This document shows positions 1-8,119 of a stretch of DNA of 15,496 nucleotides, piece by piece. This stretch comes from an uncultured Verrucomicrobiales bacterium. Lineage in GTDB: Bacteria; Verrucomicrobiota; Verrucomicrobiae; Limisphaerales; CANJSG01. The notes beneath the pieces are model-generated. The model searched no databases and was not told where the DNA came from. It worked only from the letters and a program-made list of their open reading frames with translations. The translations under genes were made by a program, and so were the position numbers. Location of the stretch: assembly GCA_946480965.1 (NCBI GenBank), contig CAMLMI010000081.1, positions 1-15,496 on the forward strand, written 5' to 3'. The number at the start of each line of letters is the position of its first letter. Position 1 is the first letter of the stretch.

Positions 1-20
1 ACACGGCTGCTGGGTGCGGG

Positions 21-452
21 ATGATCAAGCACTGGCTGCTTGGTGATGACGCGAAAGCCAGGCGATACGCTCAGGTCGTATGGGAGGCGCATCGCGAGAA
101 GCATCTGCTGGTTGCTCCGAAAACACTCGTTCTTCCGTGGATAAAGAAGGACTGGAAAACGTTTGTTTCTGCCCAATGCAAAGACTTTCAAAAACTCTGG
201 CTACGAGCCGGCAAGGATCAATGGACCATAAAGTCGGAGTCTTCGACTGAAGTGGTCGTAACGACTGATCGTTACCAGATTGGGCATCAGTGGTGTTGGG
301 CACACTGTGGATTGGCCCTTCTAGGCAATCGCCTAGGAGCCGATGTTGCCACGGATCAATTCTGGTTCCCAAAAATTGCGTTGTGGAAGGGAAACCCTCT
401 TCAAGTTGCGGATGCTTCGGCTGACTCAGCGAATCAGATGCGGCTCCTTTAA
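21..452 (+). CDS. Hypothetical protein, possibly the 3' part of a longer gene
   Basis: A 143-residue reading frame that I do not recognise. The product is rich in Trp, Lys and His, with a C-terminal patch (WCWAHCGLALLGNRLG, about residues 91-106) and no signal peptide or clear membrane helix. The frame stays open to the left edge of the window, so ATG 21 may be internal and the true start may lie outside. Its base composition is visibly lower in GC than every gene to its right, and its codon use is less biased to G/C in third positions, which suggests acquired DNA or a decaying gene. A minus-strand frame over the same bases reads as low-complexity shadow. It stops 70 bp before the phosphohexomutase. 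Whether it is a real gene is uncertain. Confidence 0.45.
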   Translation: MIKHWLLGDDAKARRYAQVVWEAHREKHLLVAPKTLVLPWIKKDWKTFVSAQCKDFQKLWLRAGKDQWTIKSESSTEVVVTTDRYQIGHQWCWAHCGLALLGNRLGADVATDQFWFPKIALWKGNPLQVADASADSANQMRLL

Positions 453-522
453 GTGTGCGGACGACTGCCATCATGTTTTCTCGGTAGGATCTGAGTCACA
501 ATCCGACCTGAACTTGTTGCCC

Positions 523-2061
523 ATGCCCCAGATCAAATTCGGCACCGACGGTTGGCGCGCGGTCATTGCGGAGGACTTCACCTTTGCCGCCGTCGAGCAG
601 GTCACGCAGGCCACGGCGGACGAGTGGCAGGCCGCGTTGAACGGCAGCAGTGGCACAGGCGCCCTCGCCTGTGATCCAGTTCGGCAGGCGCCCCCGCCTG
701 CCGAGGTTTCTCCGGGCGGGGGCGCCCGGAGCACTGCCACTACCAGCCCCACTCTGCTTCCTCCCGGCACAAAGCCCGTGGTCGCCGTCGGCTACGACCG
801 GCGGTTCCTCTCCGACCAGTTCGCCGCCCGCACGGCCGAGGTCTTCGCCGGAAACGGCTTCCAAGTGCTCCTCGCCGATGCGCCCACGCCCACGCCATCC
901 ATCTCCTACGCGGTGAAGGCCCATCGCGCGGCCGGCGGGGTGATGATCACCGCCAGCCACAATCCGCCCCGCTTCAACGGCTACAAGATAAAGGCATGGT
1001 TCGGCGGCGCGGCCGATCCCGTGCTGTGCAAGGCCGTGGAACAACGTCTCGGCGCATCGCCGGTGCGGTCGCGTGCGTTGGCCGAAGCGGTGAAGGCGAA
1101 ACAGGTCCGCGTGCTGGATCTGCGTCGGCCGCACTACGCCGCGATCAAACGGTTGGTTGATTTTCCGCTCATCGCGAAGTCCGGGCTGCGCTTCGCCCAT
1201 GAATCGCTCTTCGGCGTCGGCGCCGGTTGTTTCGACGAGCTGCTGGCGGGCACGAGCTGCCGCGTCACGACGCTCAACGCCGCGCACGACGTGAACTTCG
1301 GCGGGATCAATCCCGAGCCCTTGGCCAAGAACTACGTCCGCAGCGCCGCCTATCTGAAGAAGCATCCGCACGACCTCTGCCTCGTGACCGACGGCGACGC
1401 CGACCGCGTGGGCGGCATGGACGGGCGCGGCAACGCCCTGAGCACGCACCAGATCATCTGCCTCCTGCTCCGCCACTACGTGGTGAACCGGAAGATGACC
1501 GGCCGTGTGGTCAAGGCGCTCACCACCACGTCGATGGTGGACAAGCTCTGCGCGAAGTTTGGCCTGCCGCTGACCGAGACGGGCGTGGGCTTCAAGTTCA
1601 TCAGCAGCGAGCTGTTGAAAGGCGACGTGCTGTTGGGCGCGGAAGAGAGCGGCGGCATCGGTTTCCCCGGCCACATCCCGGAGCGCGACGGCATCCTCGC
1701 TGGCCTGGTGCTGCTGGAGATGTTGGCGGTGGAGAAGAAGCCGCTGACCAAGTTGTTGGCCGGCTTGGAGAAGGAGTTCGGTCCCCACCACTACGACCGG
1801 ATCGACACCTCGTTTCCCTTGGAGAAGCGCGCGCCGTTGATGGCGTATTGCGCCGCGAATCCGCCGGCCAAGCTGGCCGGGTCACCCTTGGCCGATATGA
1901 AGACCTTCGACGGCGTGAAGTTCATCGCCCTGGACGGTTCCTGGCTGATGCTGCGGGGCTCCGGCACCGAGCCGATCCTGCGGATCTACGCCGAGGCTCC
2001 GACCGAAGCCGCCGTGCAAACCCTGCTCAAGCAGGGAGTTGGGCTGACGAAGAAGGTTTAG
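523..2061 (+). CDS. Phosphoglucomutase/phosphomannomutase (alpha-D-phosphohexomutase)
   Basis: A 512-residue cytoplasmic enzyme that interconverts hexose 1- and 6-phosphates (glucose or mannose). The four-domain family signatures are all present. IKFGTDGWRA is at residues 4-13, and TASHNP at 143-148 has Ser145 as the phosphoserine. The Mg-binding loop DGDADR is at 290-295, the sugar-recognition GAEESGG at 372-378, and the phosphate-binding RGSGTEP at 478-484. I start at ATG 523 because the family begins a few residues before KFGTDGWRA; the frame is open back to 343 but that extension has no family character. Residues 43-73 are encoded by a GC-rich palindromic element (separate entry) and read as Gly/Ala/Pro-rich filler between helix 1 and the strand KPVVAVGYD, where relatives have a short loop. 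The catalytic residues are intact, so the enzyme is probably functional. Which sugar it prefers cannot be read from sequence. Confidence 0.95.
   Translation: MPQIKFGTDGWRAVIAEDFTFAAVEQVTQATADEWQAALNGSSGTGALACDPVRQAPPPAEVSPGGGARSTATTSPTLLPPGTKPVVAVGYDRRFLSDQFAARTAEVFAGNGFQVLLADAPTPTPSISYAVKAHRAAGGVMITASHNPPRFNGYKIKAWFGGAADPVLCKAVEQRLGASPVRSRALAEAVKAKQVRVLDLRRPHYAAIKRLVDFPLIAKSGLRFAHESLFGVGAGCFDELLAGTSCRVTTLNAAHDVNFGGINPEPLAKNYVRSAAYLKKHPHDLCLVTDGDADRVGGMDGRGNALSTHQIICLLLRHYVVNRKMTGRVVKALTTTSMVDKLCAKFGLPLTETGVGFKFISSELLKGDVLLGAEESGGIGFPGHIPERDGILAGLVLLEMLAVEKKPLTKLLAGLEKEFGPHHYDRIDTSFPLEKRAPLMAYCAANPPAKLAGSPLADMKTFDGVKFIALDGSWLMLRGSGTEPILRIYAEAPTEAAVQTLLKQGVGLTKKV
649..741. repeat. Three-hairpin palindromic element inside the phosphohexomutase gene
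   Basis: A 93-bp unit of exactly 31 codons, bounded by the inverted heptamer AGTGGCA (649-655) and TGCCACT (735-741). Inside are three successive GC-rich hairpins, each with a 4-base loop. The first has stem 654-661 with 666-673 (8 bp, loop CCCT). The second has stem 682-690 with 695-703 (9 bp, loop CCCC). The third has stem 710-718 with 723-731 (9 bp, loop GGGG). The 8-base spacer before hairpin 2 is 674-681; six bases (704-709) separate hairpins 2 and 3. All three hairpins share a GGCG..CGCC core, so they look like copies of one palindrome. It has the form of a REP/BIME-type mobile palindrome that entered a tolerant surface loop without breaking the frame. Confidence 0.75.
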
Positions 2062-2153
2062 GTCGGCGGGCGGACGGAAGGGCGAAAATTTATCCTCAAG
2101 TTCCCGGCGCCCGCGCCGATACACCGTGTGGCTCCAAAGGCCGCTTACCAACC

Positions 2154-2696
2154 ATGCTGACCATTCTCGCCATCGCCGCCGTCGCCTGGGTCGGGCTGTT
2201 GTTCTTCGCCCTGTCGCTCGCGCGGGCCAACCGTCTCGACGAATCCCTGGCCGTGGCCATGCCGGCTCCGGTGCTGGATCTGCCTTCCGACCATGTGCCC
2301 GCACCGGTGGCCACCGCGCCCGCGCCGCGCACGGTGTTCGTGGTGGACGACGATCCGGGAGTGCTGGAGCTCGTGACCGAGGTGCTCAAGATCCAGGGCT
2401 TCACCGTCAAGGGCTTCACCGATCCGGTCGAGGCTTTGAACGACTTCCGCGCCGAGCACGGCGACGACGACCTGCTCGTGACCGACTACCGCATGGAGCG
2501 CATGACCGGGCTGGACCTCATCAAGGGCTGCCGGAAGGAATGCCCCAGCCTGCGTTCCGTGGTGATCTCCGGCATCCGCGAAGAAGATGAGCTCGCGAAG
2601 ATCCCGCTGGAGTCCGACCGCTTCCTCGCCAAGCCCTTCAGCGTCCACGCGCTGATGGAGTCGATCGACTCCACGCTGGCGACGGCGAAGAACTGA
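2154..2696 (+). CDS. Membrane-anchored receiver-only response regulator
   Basis: A 180-residue protein with one N-terminal transmembrane helix (about residues 3-23), a Pro/Ala-rich linker (about 36-58) and a single CheY-like receiver domain (about 59-178). Receiver signatures are complete: acidic triad DDD at 65-67, phosphoacceptor D111 in LLVTDYRM, Ser139 in VVISG, and the switch Lys160-Pro161 in FLAKPF. No DNA-binding or enzymatic output domain follows. It should be phosphorylated by a histidine kinase that is not in this window, and would act as a membrane-tethered phospho-sink, phosphorelay step or protein-interaction switch. ATG 2154 is preceded only by a weak AAAGG 13 bp upstream. The frame is open further left, but that sequence is shadow of the mutase gene. 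It lies 92 bp after the mutase and ends at a terminator, so the two may be co-transcribed. Confidence 0.88.
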   Translation: MLTILAIAAVAWVGLLFFALSLARANRLDESLAVAMPAPVLDLPSDHVPAPVATAPAPRTVFVVDDDPGVLELVTEVLKIQGFTVKGFTDPVEALNDFRAEHGDDDLLVTDYRMERMTGLDLIKGCRKECPSLRSVVISGIREEDELAKIPLESDRFLAKPFSVHALMESIDSTLATAKN

Positions 2697-2713
2697 GCCG
2701 AATCATTTTTCCG

Positions 2714-2747
2714 AACCCCGTCCGGTGGAAACGCCGGGCGGGGTTTT
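2714..2747 (+). terminator. Rho-independent terminator after the receiver gene
   Basis: A 12-bp stem with one G-T wobble pairs 2714-2725 with 2734-2745 around an 8-base loop (TGGAAACG). The stem ends in TTTT (2744-2747). It begins 18 bp after the stop codon. The T-run favours the plus strand; the minus side shows an A-run, so it does not look like a good terminator for the converging phosphodiesterase gene. Confidence 0.8.
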
Positions 2748-2775
2748 GCGTTCAACGGGGGATCGAACGTGGCCG

Positions 2776-3660
2776 CTACTTCCGCCGGGCGTGGAGCGCG
2801 GCGGCGCGCCAGATGAGGGCGGGATTGTCGCTGATGATGCCGTCCACGCCCAGGTCGAGCAGGGCGGTGGCGGTGGCTTCGTCGTTGATCGTGTAGACCC
2901 AGACCTTCAAGCCCTGCGAATGGGCGTAGGCGATGGCAGCCCGGTCCACCTGCTTGTTCCAACCCACGACCTTGGCCCCGGCGGCCTTGGCCTGGTCGAT
3001 CCAAGCCGGACTCAGCTTCTTCTCCTCGTCGGTCAGCTTCTTCCCGTCGCGCGTCGAAGCGGGGCCAAGTGCGCCCAGCACCTGGGAAGGTTCCAGGGCG
3101 TGGAAGTCCTTCAGGTAGCTCCAGTCAAAGGCCTGGACGACGAGCTGGTTCACCAAGCCTTTCCTCCGCAGAAGTTCCACGCAGGTCTTCGCGTCGCCGT
3201 GCTTGCGTTCGATGAGCGTGCAGTTGCCGTCCTGGATCGCGTCGAGCGATTCGTCGAGCGTCGGGAGCTTGGTGCCCGCGAAGCCGGGGGCGAACCAACG
3301 ACCCGCGTCGAGCGTGGCCAGCTCCGCGTAGGTCTTGGAGGTGACGTCGATCTTGGTGCCGCCCCAGCGGTTGGTGGCGTCGGTCGTGCGGTCCAGCGTG
3401 GTGTCGTGGATGACGAAGGGGACGCCGTCCCGGCTGTGGTAGTAGTCGAGCTCGATCAGGTCCGCGCCGGCGGTCTTGGCCAGGGCGAAGGCGGGCAGGG
3501 TGTTCTCCGGCGCGGCCATCTTGAAGCCGCGATGGGCGATGACGAGCGGGCGGTCGAGCGCCATCAACTGGAGCGCCTTGGGTTCGGCGGCGTGGAGCGG
3601 GGCGGACATGGCCAGGGCGATCAAGGCGCAGAGCGGGGCTCGCAGGAAAGACTTCTTCAT
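2776..3660 (-). CDS. Exported glycerophosphodiester phosphodiesterase
   Basis: A 294-residue enzyme of the GDPD family, which hydrolyses glycerophosphodiesters from phospholipid turnover to glycerol 3-phosphate and an alcohol. A signal peptide is clear: MKK, a hydrophobic core, then a likely cleavage after SAPLHA (about residue 24), so it should act in the periplasm. Family landmarks are HRG at 43-45 (general acid/base His43), PENT at 51-54, the metal ligands E70 and D72 in IELD, His85 in VIHD, and E151 in LIERK. PTLDESLD (133-140), VWVYTIND (253-260) and GVDGIISDNP (271-280) also fit the family. I start at ATG 3660 because it begins the signal peptide; a 52-residue upstream extension in frame is Arg/Pro-rich and spoils it. 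No good Shine-Dalgarno is visible. Substrate range is not determinable. The gene is monocistronic and divergent from the large surface protein. Confidence 0.93.
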   Translation of the reverse strand: MKKSFLRAPLCALIALAMSAPLHAAEPKALQLMALDRPLVIAHRGFKMAAPENTLPAFALAKTAGADLIELDYYHSRDGVPFVIHDTTLDRTTDATNRWGGTKIDVTSKTYAELATLDAGRWFAPGFAGTKLPTLDESLDAIQDGNCTLIERKHGDAKTCVELLRRKGLVNQLVVQAFDWSYLKDFHALEPSQVLGALGPASTRDGKKLTDEEKKLSPAWIDQAKAAGAKVVGWNKQVDRAAIAYAHSQGLKVWVYTINDEATATALLDLGVDGIISDNPALIWRAAALHARRK

Positions 3661-3962
3661 GGTGACGGATTCAGACGCGGGACGCTGCCGCTTCTTCAAG
3701 CCGGCGAGCAAGCGGGCTTGGGTGACGACTCGGTGACGCGCGGCCGGGCGATGTCCGCGAATGTGACGGGACGCGCGGCGGATTGTCACCGGAACGTCGG
3801 TGGGCCGTGGCCGCATCGCTCCCTAGGCTGCCGCCTCCGAATCCGCCCGGCGCGTTCCGGAATCTCCGGAAGTGCCGCCCACCCGCCGGAGGTCTGCCCC
3901 GCAGCCCGTCCGTCGGTCCCGGGTCCTGCGGCGGACCATCCTGCAACGACGTAACTGAGACC
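3661..3962. other. Divergent intergenic region between phosphodiesterase and surface-protein genes
   Basis: 302 bp with no credible gene. It should hold promoters for both flanking genes. On the plus strand a weak -10-like TAGGCT lies at 3824-3829, about 133 bp before the surface-protein start, with only a poor -35 match (TGGGCC at 3801-3806, 17 bp spacer). I could not place either promoter with confidence. Open frames across it continue from the flanking coding shadows and have no protein character. Confidence 0.4.
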
Positions 3963-6900
3963 ATGAAGAGAACCAGCCAGAGGAACGAGCGCCGGGCCCG
4001 GCGTTTCGCCGTGAACAGCGCGAGGATCGCCCTTGCGGCGACGCTCGCGGGCACCTTCGCCCTTGAGACCCGCGCGGAGAAGATCCGCCACGACATCGTC
4101 GCGACCGACATCGAGGTCGTGCATCTCGGCGAGGGCAACACGCCCGCCGAGGTCGCCGTCACCGCCGTGCGCCCCATCGGCGACTTCCGCATCCGAGAGA
4201 CCGCCAACCGCGGCGACTACGACATGCAGATCGGCGAGGATCCGTTCGACGACGTCGCCACCGGCATCGTCATCACCTCCATCAGCGAGAACGGCCGCGA
4301 CAACCTGCACTCCACCTATCCGGGCACGAACTTCGCCACGAGCCACATCGAGTCGCAGGACACGGGCTCCTATTTCATCCCCGTGGCGATGACCTGGCCG
4401 AACTCCGCTTCGACCTCCGTCATCGAATACAACATGAACGTGTCGGCGGCGTGGTTCCCCTATGCCACGTGGCTCGCGGGCTATGCGCGCAACGAAACAC
4501 GGGGCAACGGCGCGGCCAACAACCTGATGGTCGGTCATTCCTCCCTGGTCCTTGGCACCCACTTCGTCGATCTCGGCGGCGGCCGGGCCCGCGTCGATCT
4601 GACCAGCCTCGGCATCGATTCACGCCGCGACGGCGTGCTGCTGGTGATGGGCGCGAAGAACGAGGACAACCACGCGCTCTCGATGGTCAACGAGACCAAC
4701 GGCGTGTGGGAGCTCTTCTCCAAGGACAACGGCACCGACGGCACTTCGCTGGAGCACGATCCCTTCGCCTTTGTCTTCATCCCCAAGACCAACGACACCG
4801 TGGTCTCCGGCCGTTTCAACGGTGCCGGCGAGATCCTGCTGCACGACGGCCCGGCGCCGCGCTTCACCGTGACGCCGGTCGAGACCGGCCGCTGGGAGCT
4901 GAAGGTGACGGGCCGTTCCGCGCGCAGCGGCGTGCTGGTCCTTTCGCCCGAAGGCGGGTTGGCCCAGAACTTCGACAACATCGTCACCTACCAGACGAAC
5001 AACGCGGGCGACGGCTGGATCATCGAGTCCCGCGACCTGCCCGGCGTGTTGCCGCCGCTGGAAACCCCGGGCACCGAGCCCGTGGCGTCCTTTGTGTTCA
5101 TCCCCGCCCCGACGCCCGGCATCACGCTGAACTCCGCGCAGGCGGCCCAGACCTCCGAGGCGGGCGGCACCTACGCCTTCACCGTGGAGCTGGACATCGC
5201 GCCGACGAGCGACGTGGTGCTCACGCTCGCCTCCACCGATGAAGGCGAGGGCACGCTCTCCACGACGACCCTGACCTTCACGCCGGAGAACTGGAACGTG
5301 CCGCAGAGCGTCACGGTCACGGGCGTGGACGACGCCTTGCAGGACGGCGCGGTCGCCTACGCGATCACCTTCGCCGCCGCCAGCGAAGACCCGGCCTACA
5401 CCGGGCTCATCTTGGCCAACCTCGCCCTGTCCAACACCGACAACGAAGGCGGCATCACCGTCAGCCCCGTGTCCGGTCTGGCCACGACCGAGGCGGGCGG
5501 CAGCGCGACCTTCGCCGTGCGGCTCAACACCGCTCCGTCGGGCGACGTCGTCGTGCCCGTGGCTCCGGCTGCGGCGGGCGAAGTCTCCGTGGCTCCCGCG
5601 CAGCTCACCTTCACCTCGGCGAATTGGGACCAGGAGCAGACCGTCACCGTAACTGGCGTGGACGATCCGGTGGACGACGGCGACAGCGCCTTCGTCGTCA
5701 AGGTCGGTCCTTCGACCAGCACCGACGCCTCCTACACTGGGCTGAGCGGCAGCGACGTCTCCGGCACCAACGCCGACGACGACACGGCCGGAGTCACGGT
5801 CGAGCCGCTCACGCCTATCTCCGTCCTGGAAGGCGCGACCGCGACCTTCACCGTGGTGCTGAAGACGCAGCCGACGAACAACGTGGTTGTCTCGTCCGTC
5901 TCCACCGTTCCTGCGCAGGGAACCGTGGCTCCCGCGACGCTGACCTTCTCCCCCGCGAACTGGAACACGCCGCAGACCGTCACGATCATCGGTGTGGACG
6001 ATCTGCTGGGCGACCGCGACCAGGCGCTCAAGATCGAGGTCACGCTGGCCTCGTCCGACACGGTCTATGCCACCATCGATCCAGCCGACGTGACGGTCAC
6101 GGTGCTCGACAACGAACCGCACCTGGTGCTTGGCACCGAAGCGCCGGTCTTCGGCATCGGTGGAGCGGCCGTGGGCATCAACGGCCAGGCGACGATCACG
6201 GACGCCGATGGCGGCAACTACGACGGCGGTTCGTTGACCGTCACGATCGCGACCAACGGCACGGCCAATGACCGCTTGGAGATCCGCCACACGGGCACGG
6301 CCGCCGGCCAGGTCGGAGTCTCGGGCAATGAAGTCAGCGTTGGCGGCGTGGCGGTCGGAACCTTCACCGGGGGCAGCGGCGCGACTCCGCTGGTTGTTTC
6401 CTTCAACACAGCTTCCTCTCCGGCGACGGCCCAGGCTGTTCTGCGCGCGATCACCTTCCGCACGGAAGGCGCGTCGCCTTCCCTCGCGGTCCGCAGCCTC
6501 GGCCTCGAACTGCTCGACGGAGACGGCGGCTCCGTCTCCGCCACCACCCAGGTGCGCGTCGCGTTCTACCGCGTGGCGCAGTTCCAGGAAGGCGTGGACA
6601 ACGGCTACGGCGAATACTTCGGCGAAGCGGACATCCGTCTCTCCGAAGCCAGCCCCGACACGGCGTTCCCCGCTGGCACGGCCGGTGATGGTTTGCTGAT
6701 CGACTGGCCGGACAGCGGCCAGCCGAACTCCAGCCAGGTGCTGATGCGCTTCGACCACATCTTCGGCAGCGGCGCCGGCCAGATCCCCGCCGGAGCGACC
6801 ATCGTCTCGGCCGAGCTGCTGCTCACCGTGCGCAATCCCGGCGACGGCGGCACCTTCCACCGCATGTTGGTGGAATGGGACGCGACCAACGCCACGTGGA

Positions 6901-8000
6901 ACAGCGTGGGCGGCGGCTTCTTCCGCGACGACACCAGCGTGCGCTACGACTACGACTCCGCGTGGGGCACGGCCTTCGAGGCCGGCGGTTCCGGCAGCGG
7001 CACGGTCTCCGTCGGCGTCACCGCCGACGTGCAGGCCTGGGCCTCGGGCACGGTCAACCACGGCTGGATCATGATGGGTTGGGACTTCCTGACCGACGGC
7101 ACCGGCATCACGCCCGGCGAATCGCCCGACGCGGCGCTGCGTCCTCGCTTGAAGGTCGTCTGGCTCCCGTCCAACGCGGCCAGCACCGCGTCGTTCCGCC
7201 AAGGCGTGAACGACTACGCGGGCACCAAGGACACCCGCATCCGCCAGAACGTGCCCGACACGGAGCTCTCGTTGGACGAAGTGGTCTTCGTGGATGCGGC
7301 CGATGCCGGTGGCACGAACGAGCACCAGATTCTGCTCCGCTTCGACGACATCGTCGGAGCCCAGGTGGGCCGTGTTCCCGCCGGAATGCGCGTGGTCGCG
7401 GCCTTCCTCGACCTCGCCAGCACCACGGGTGACTCGATGGGCCAGGGCAGCCCGCTCCATCGGATGCTCAAGACCTGGAGCGACACCGACACATGGACCT
7501 CGTTGGGCAACGGCATCCAGGCCGACGACGTGGAAGCGGCCTCGGTCTTCAACACGGCGGCCGGTCCGGCCAGCCTCGTGCCGCACGTGCAGGGCGGCTT
7601 CAATTCCTTCGACGTGACGACCGACGTGCAGGCGTGGGTCGGTGGCCAGCCGAACCACGGCTGGGCTTTCCTACCTTGGCCTGCTGCCCGCAACGGCTGG
7701 GCCTTCAACACGGCGGAATCCGTCGATGAACGCAACCGTCCCCGCCTGCGCATCTACTACACGCAGGACGCCGCGCCCGAGGCTCCGATCTCATTCTCCG
7801 GGATCGAGGAATACGGCGAGGCCTTCAACCTCCGCGTCACGGCCGCGCCGAGCCGCACGTTCACCATCGAGCGCGCCCCGGCGATCAACGGTCCTTGGGC
7901 CCCCGTCGGCACGGTCACGACCGACGCCGAAGGCAAGGCGACCTACTCGGACCTCACGCCGCCGACCGGCGCAGGCTTCTACCGGGTGGTGAAGCCTTAA
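3963..8000 (+). CDS. Large exported modular surface protein with Calx-beta-like and DNRLRE-like repeats
   Basis: A 1345-residue exported protein. An Arg-rich N-terminus and hydrophobic core (about residues 16-34) form a signal peptide ending near TRAEK. Residues 41-380 are a beta-rich region I cannot name. Three tandem Calx-beta-like repeats follow at about 384-495, 496-609 and 610-718, each ending in an LTFxxxNWxxxQxVTVxGVDD-type strand pair. Residues 719-867 resemble a cadherin-like calcium domain (TITDADGGNYDGGSLTV, LELLDGDGGS). Two DNRLRE-like jelly-roll modules occupy about 870-1067 and 1074-1266; each has a VLMRFD/ILLRFD strand, a HRML motif and TADVQAW or TTDVQAW near its end. Residues 1271-1345 form a fibronectin-like end module (FTIERAPAINGPWAPVGTV, GFYRVVKP). 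Acidic calcium-type motifs suggest an adhesin, matrix or cell-surface protein; no catalytic domain is recognisable. ATG 3963 is chosen for the signal peptide. It is followed by its own terminator. Confidence 0.85.
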   Translation: MKRTSQRNERRARRFAVNSARIALAATLAGTFALETRAEKIRHDIVATDIEVVHLGEGNTPAEVAVTAVRPIGDFRIRETANRGDYDMQIGEDPFDDVATGIVITSISENGRDNLHSTYPGTNFATSHIESQDTGSYFIPVAMTWPNSASTSVIEYNMNVSAAWFPYATWLAGYARNETRGNGAANNLMVGHSSLVLGTHFVDLGGGRARVDLTSLGIDSRRDGVLLVMGAKNEDNHALSMVNETNGVWELFSKDNGTDGTSLEHDPFAFVFIPKTNDTVVSGRFNGAGEILLHDGPAPRFTVTPVETGRWELKVTGRSARSGVLVLSPEGGLAQNFDNIVTYQTNNAGDGWIIESRDLPGVLPPLETPGTEPVASFVFIPAPTPGITLNSAQAAQTSEAGGTYAFTVELDIAPTSDVVLTLASTDEGEGTLSTTTLTFTPENWNVPQSVTVTGVDDALQDGAVAYAITFAAASEDPAYTGLILANLALSNTDNEGGITVSPVSGLATTEAGGSATFAVRLNTAPSGDVVVPVAPAAAGEVSVAPAQLTFTSANWDQEQTVTVTGVDDPVDDGDSAFVVKVGPSTSTDASYTGLSGSDVSGTNADDDTAGVTVEPLTPISVLEGATATFTVVLKTQPTNNVVVSSVSTVPAQGTVAPATLTFSPANWNTPQTVTIIGVDDLLGDRDQALKIEVTLASSDTVYATIDPADVTVTVLDNEPHLVLGTEAPVFGIGGAAVGINGQATITDADGGNYDGGSLTVTIATNGTANDRLEIRHTGTAAGQVGVSGNEVSVGGVAVGTFTGGSGATPLVVSFNTASSPATAQAVLRAITFRTEGASPSLAVRSLGLELLDGDGGSVSATTQVRVAFYRVAQFQEGVDNGYGEYFGEADIRLSEASPDTAFPAGTAGDGLLIDWPDSGQPNSSQVLMRFDHIFGSGAGQIPAGATIVSAELLLTVRNPGDGGTFHRMLVEWDATNATWNSVGGGFFRDDTSVRYDYDSAWGTAFEAGGSGSGTVSVGVTADVQAWASGTVNHGWIMMGWDFLTDGTGITPGESPDAALRPRLKVVWLPSNAASTASFRQGVNDYAGTKDTRIRQNVPDTELSLDEVVFVDAADAGGTNEHQILLRFDDIVGAQVGRVPAGMRVVAAFLDLASTTGDSMGQGSPLHRMLKTWSDTDTWTSLGNGIQADDVEAASVFNTAAGPASLVPHVQGGFNSFDVTTDVQAWVGGQPNHGWAFLPWPAARNGWAFNTAESVDERNRPRLRIYYTQDAAPEAPISFSGIEEYGEAFNLRVTAAPSRTFTIERAPAINGPWAPVGTVTTDAEGKATYSDLTPPTGAGFYRVVKP

Positions 8001-8027
8001 CCGGCGCGGGTCGAACACCGATACACG

Positions 8028-8058
8028 AAAGGCGCGGACGGCGGTCCGCGCCTTTTTT
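8028..8058 (+). terminator. Strong rho-independent terminator after the surface-protein gene
   Basis: A perfect 9-bp GC stem pairs GGCGCGGAC (8031-8039) with GTCCGCGCC (8044-8052) around a 4-base loop. Flanking AAA (8028-8030) can extend the stem into the six-T run (8053-8058). It lies 28 bp after the stop codon and insulates the DUF2062 gene from the large transcript. Confidence 0.92.
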
Positions 8059-8119
8059 ACCGTTGGTGGCCGCTTGCGCCGATTCGGGCGATGCGGACAC
8101 TCTCGGCGTCCTTGGCACC

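Noticed and set aside
496..1791. A 431-codon minus-strand frame across the phosphohexomutase
   Set aside because: It is antisense to a gene with every catalytic motif intact, and its Arg/His/Gly-rich product has no recognisable domain.
3783..3829. TTGTCA (3783-3788) with TAGGCT (3824-3829) as a promoter for the surface protein
   Set aside because: The spacer is 35 bp, twice the usual length, so they cannot form one sigma-70 promoter.
2725..3954. A 409-codon plus-strand frame opposite the phosphodiesterase
   Set aside because: It is antisense to a protein with a signal peptide and full GDPD motifs, and its Val/Gly/Arg-rich composition is a shadow pattern.
4620..7658. A 1012-codon open frame on the minus strand within the surface-protein gene
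   Set aside because: It lies opposite a coherent 1345-residue protein with domains. Its product is His/Arg/Gly/Asp-rich without fold signatures, as expected for the antisense frame of high-GC coding DNA.
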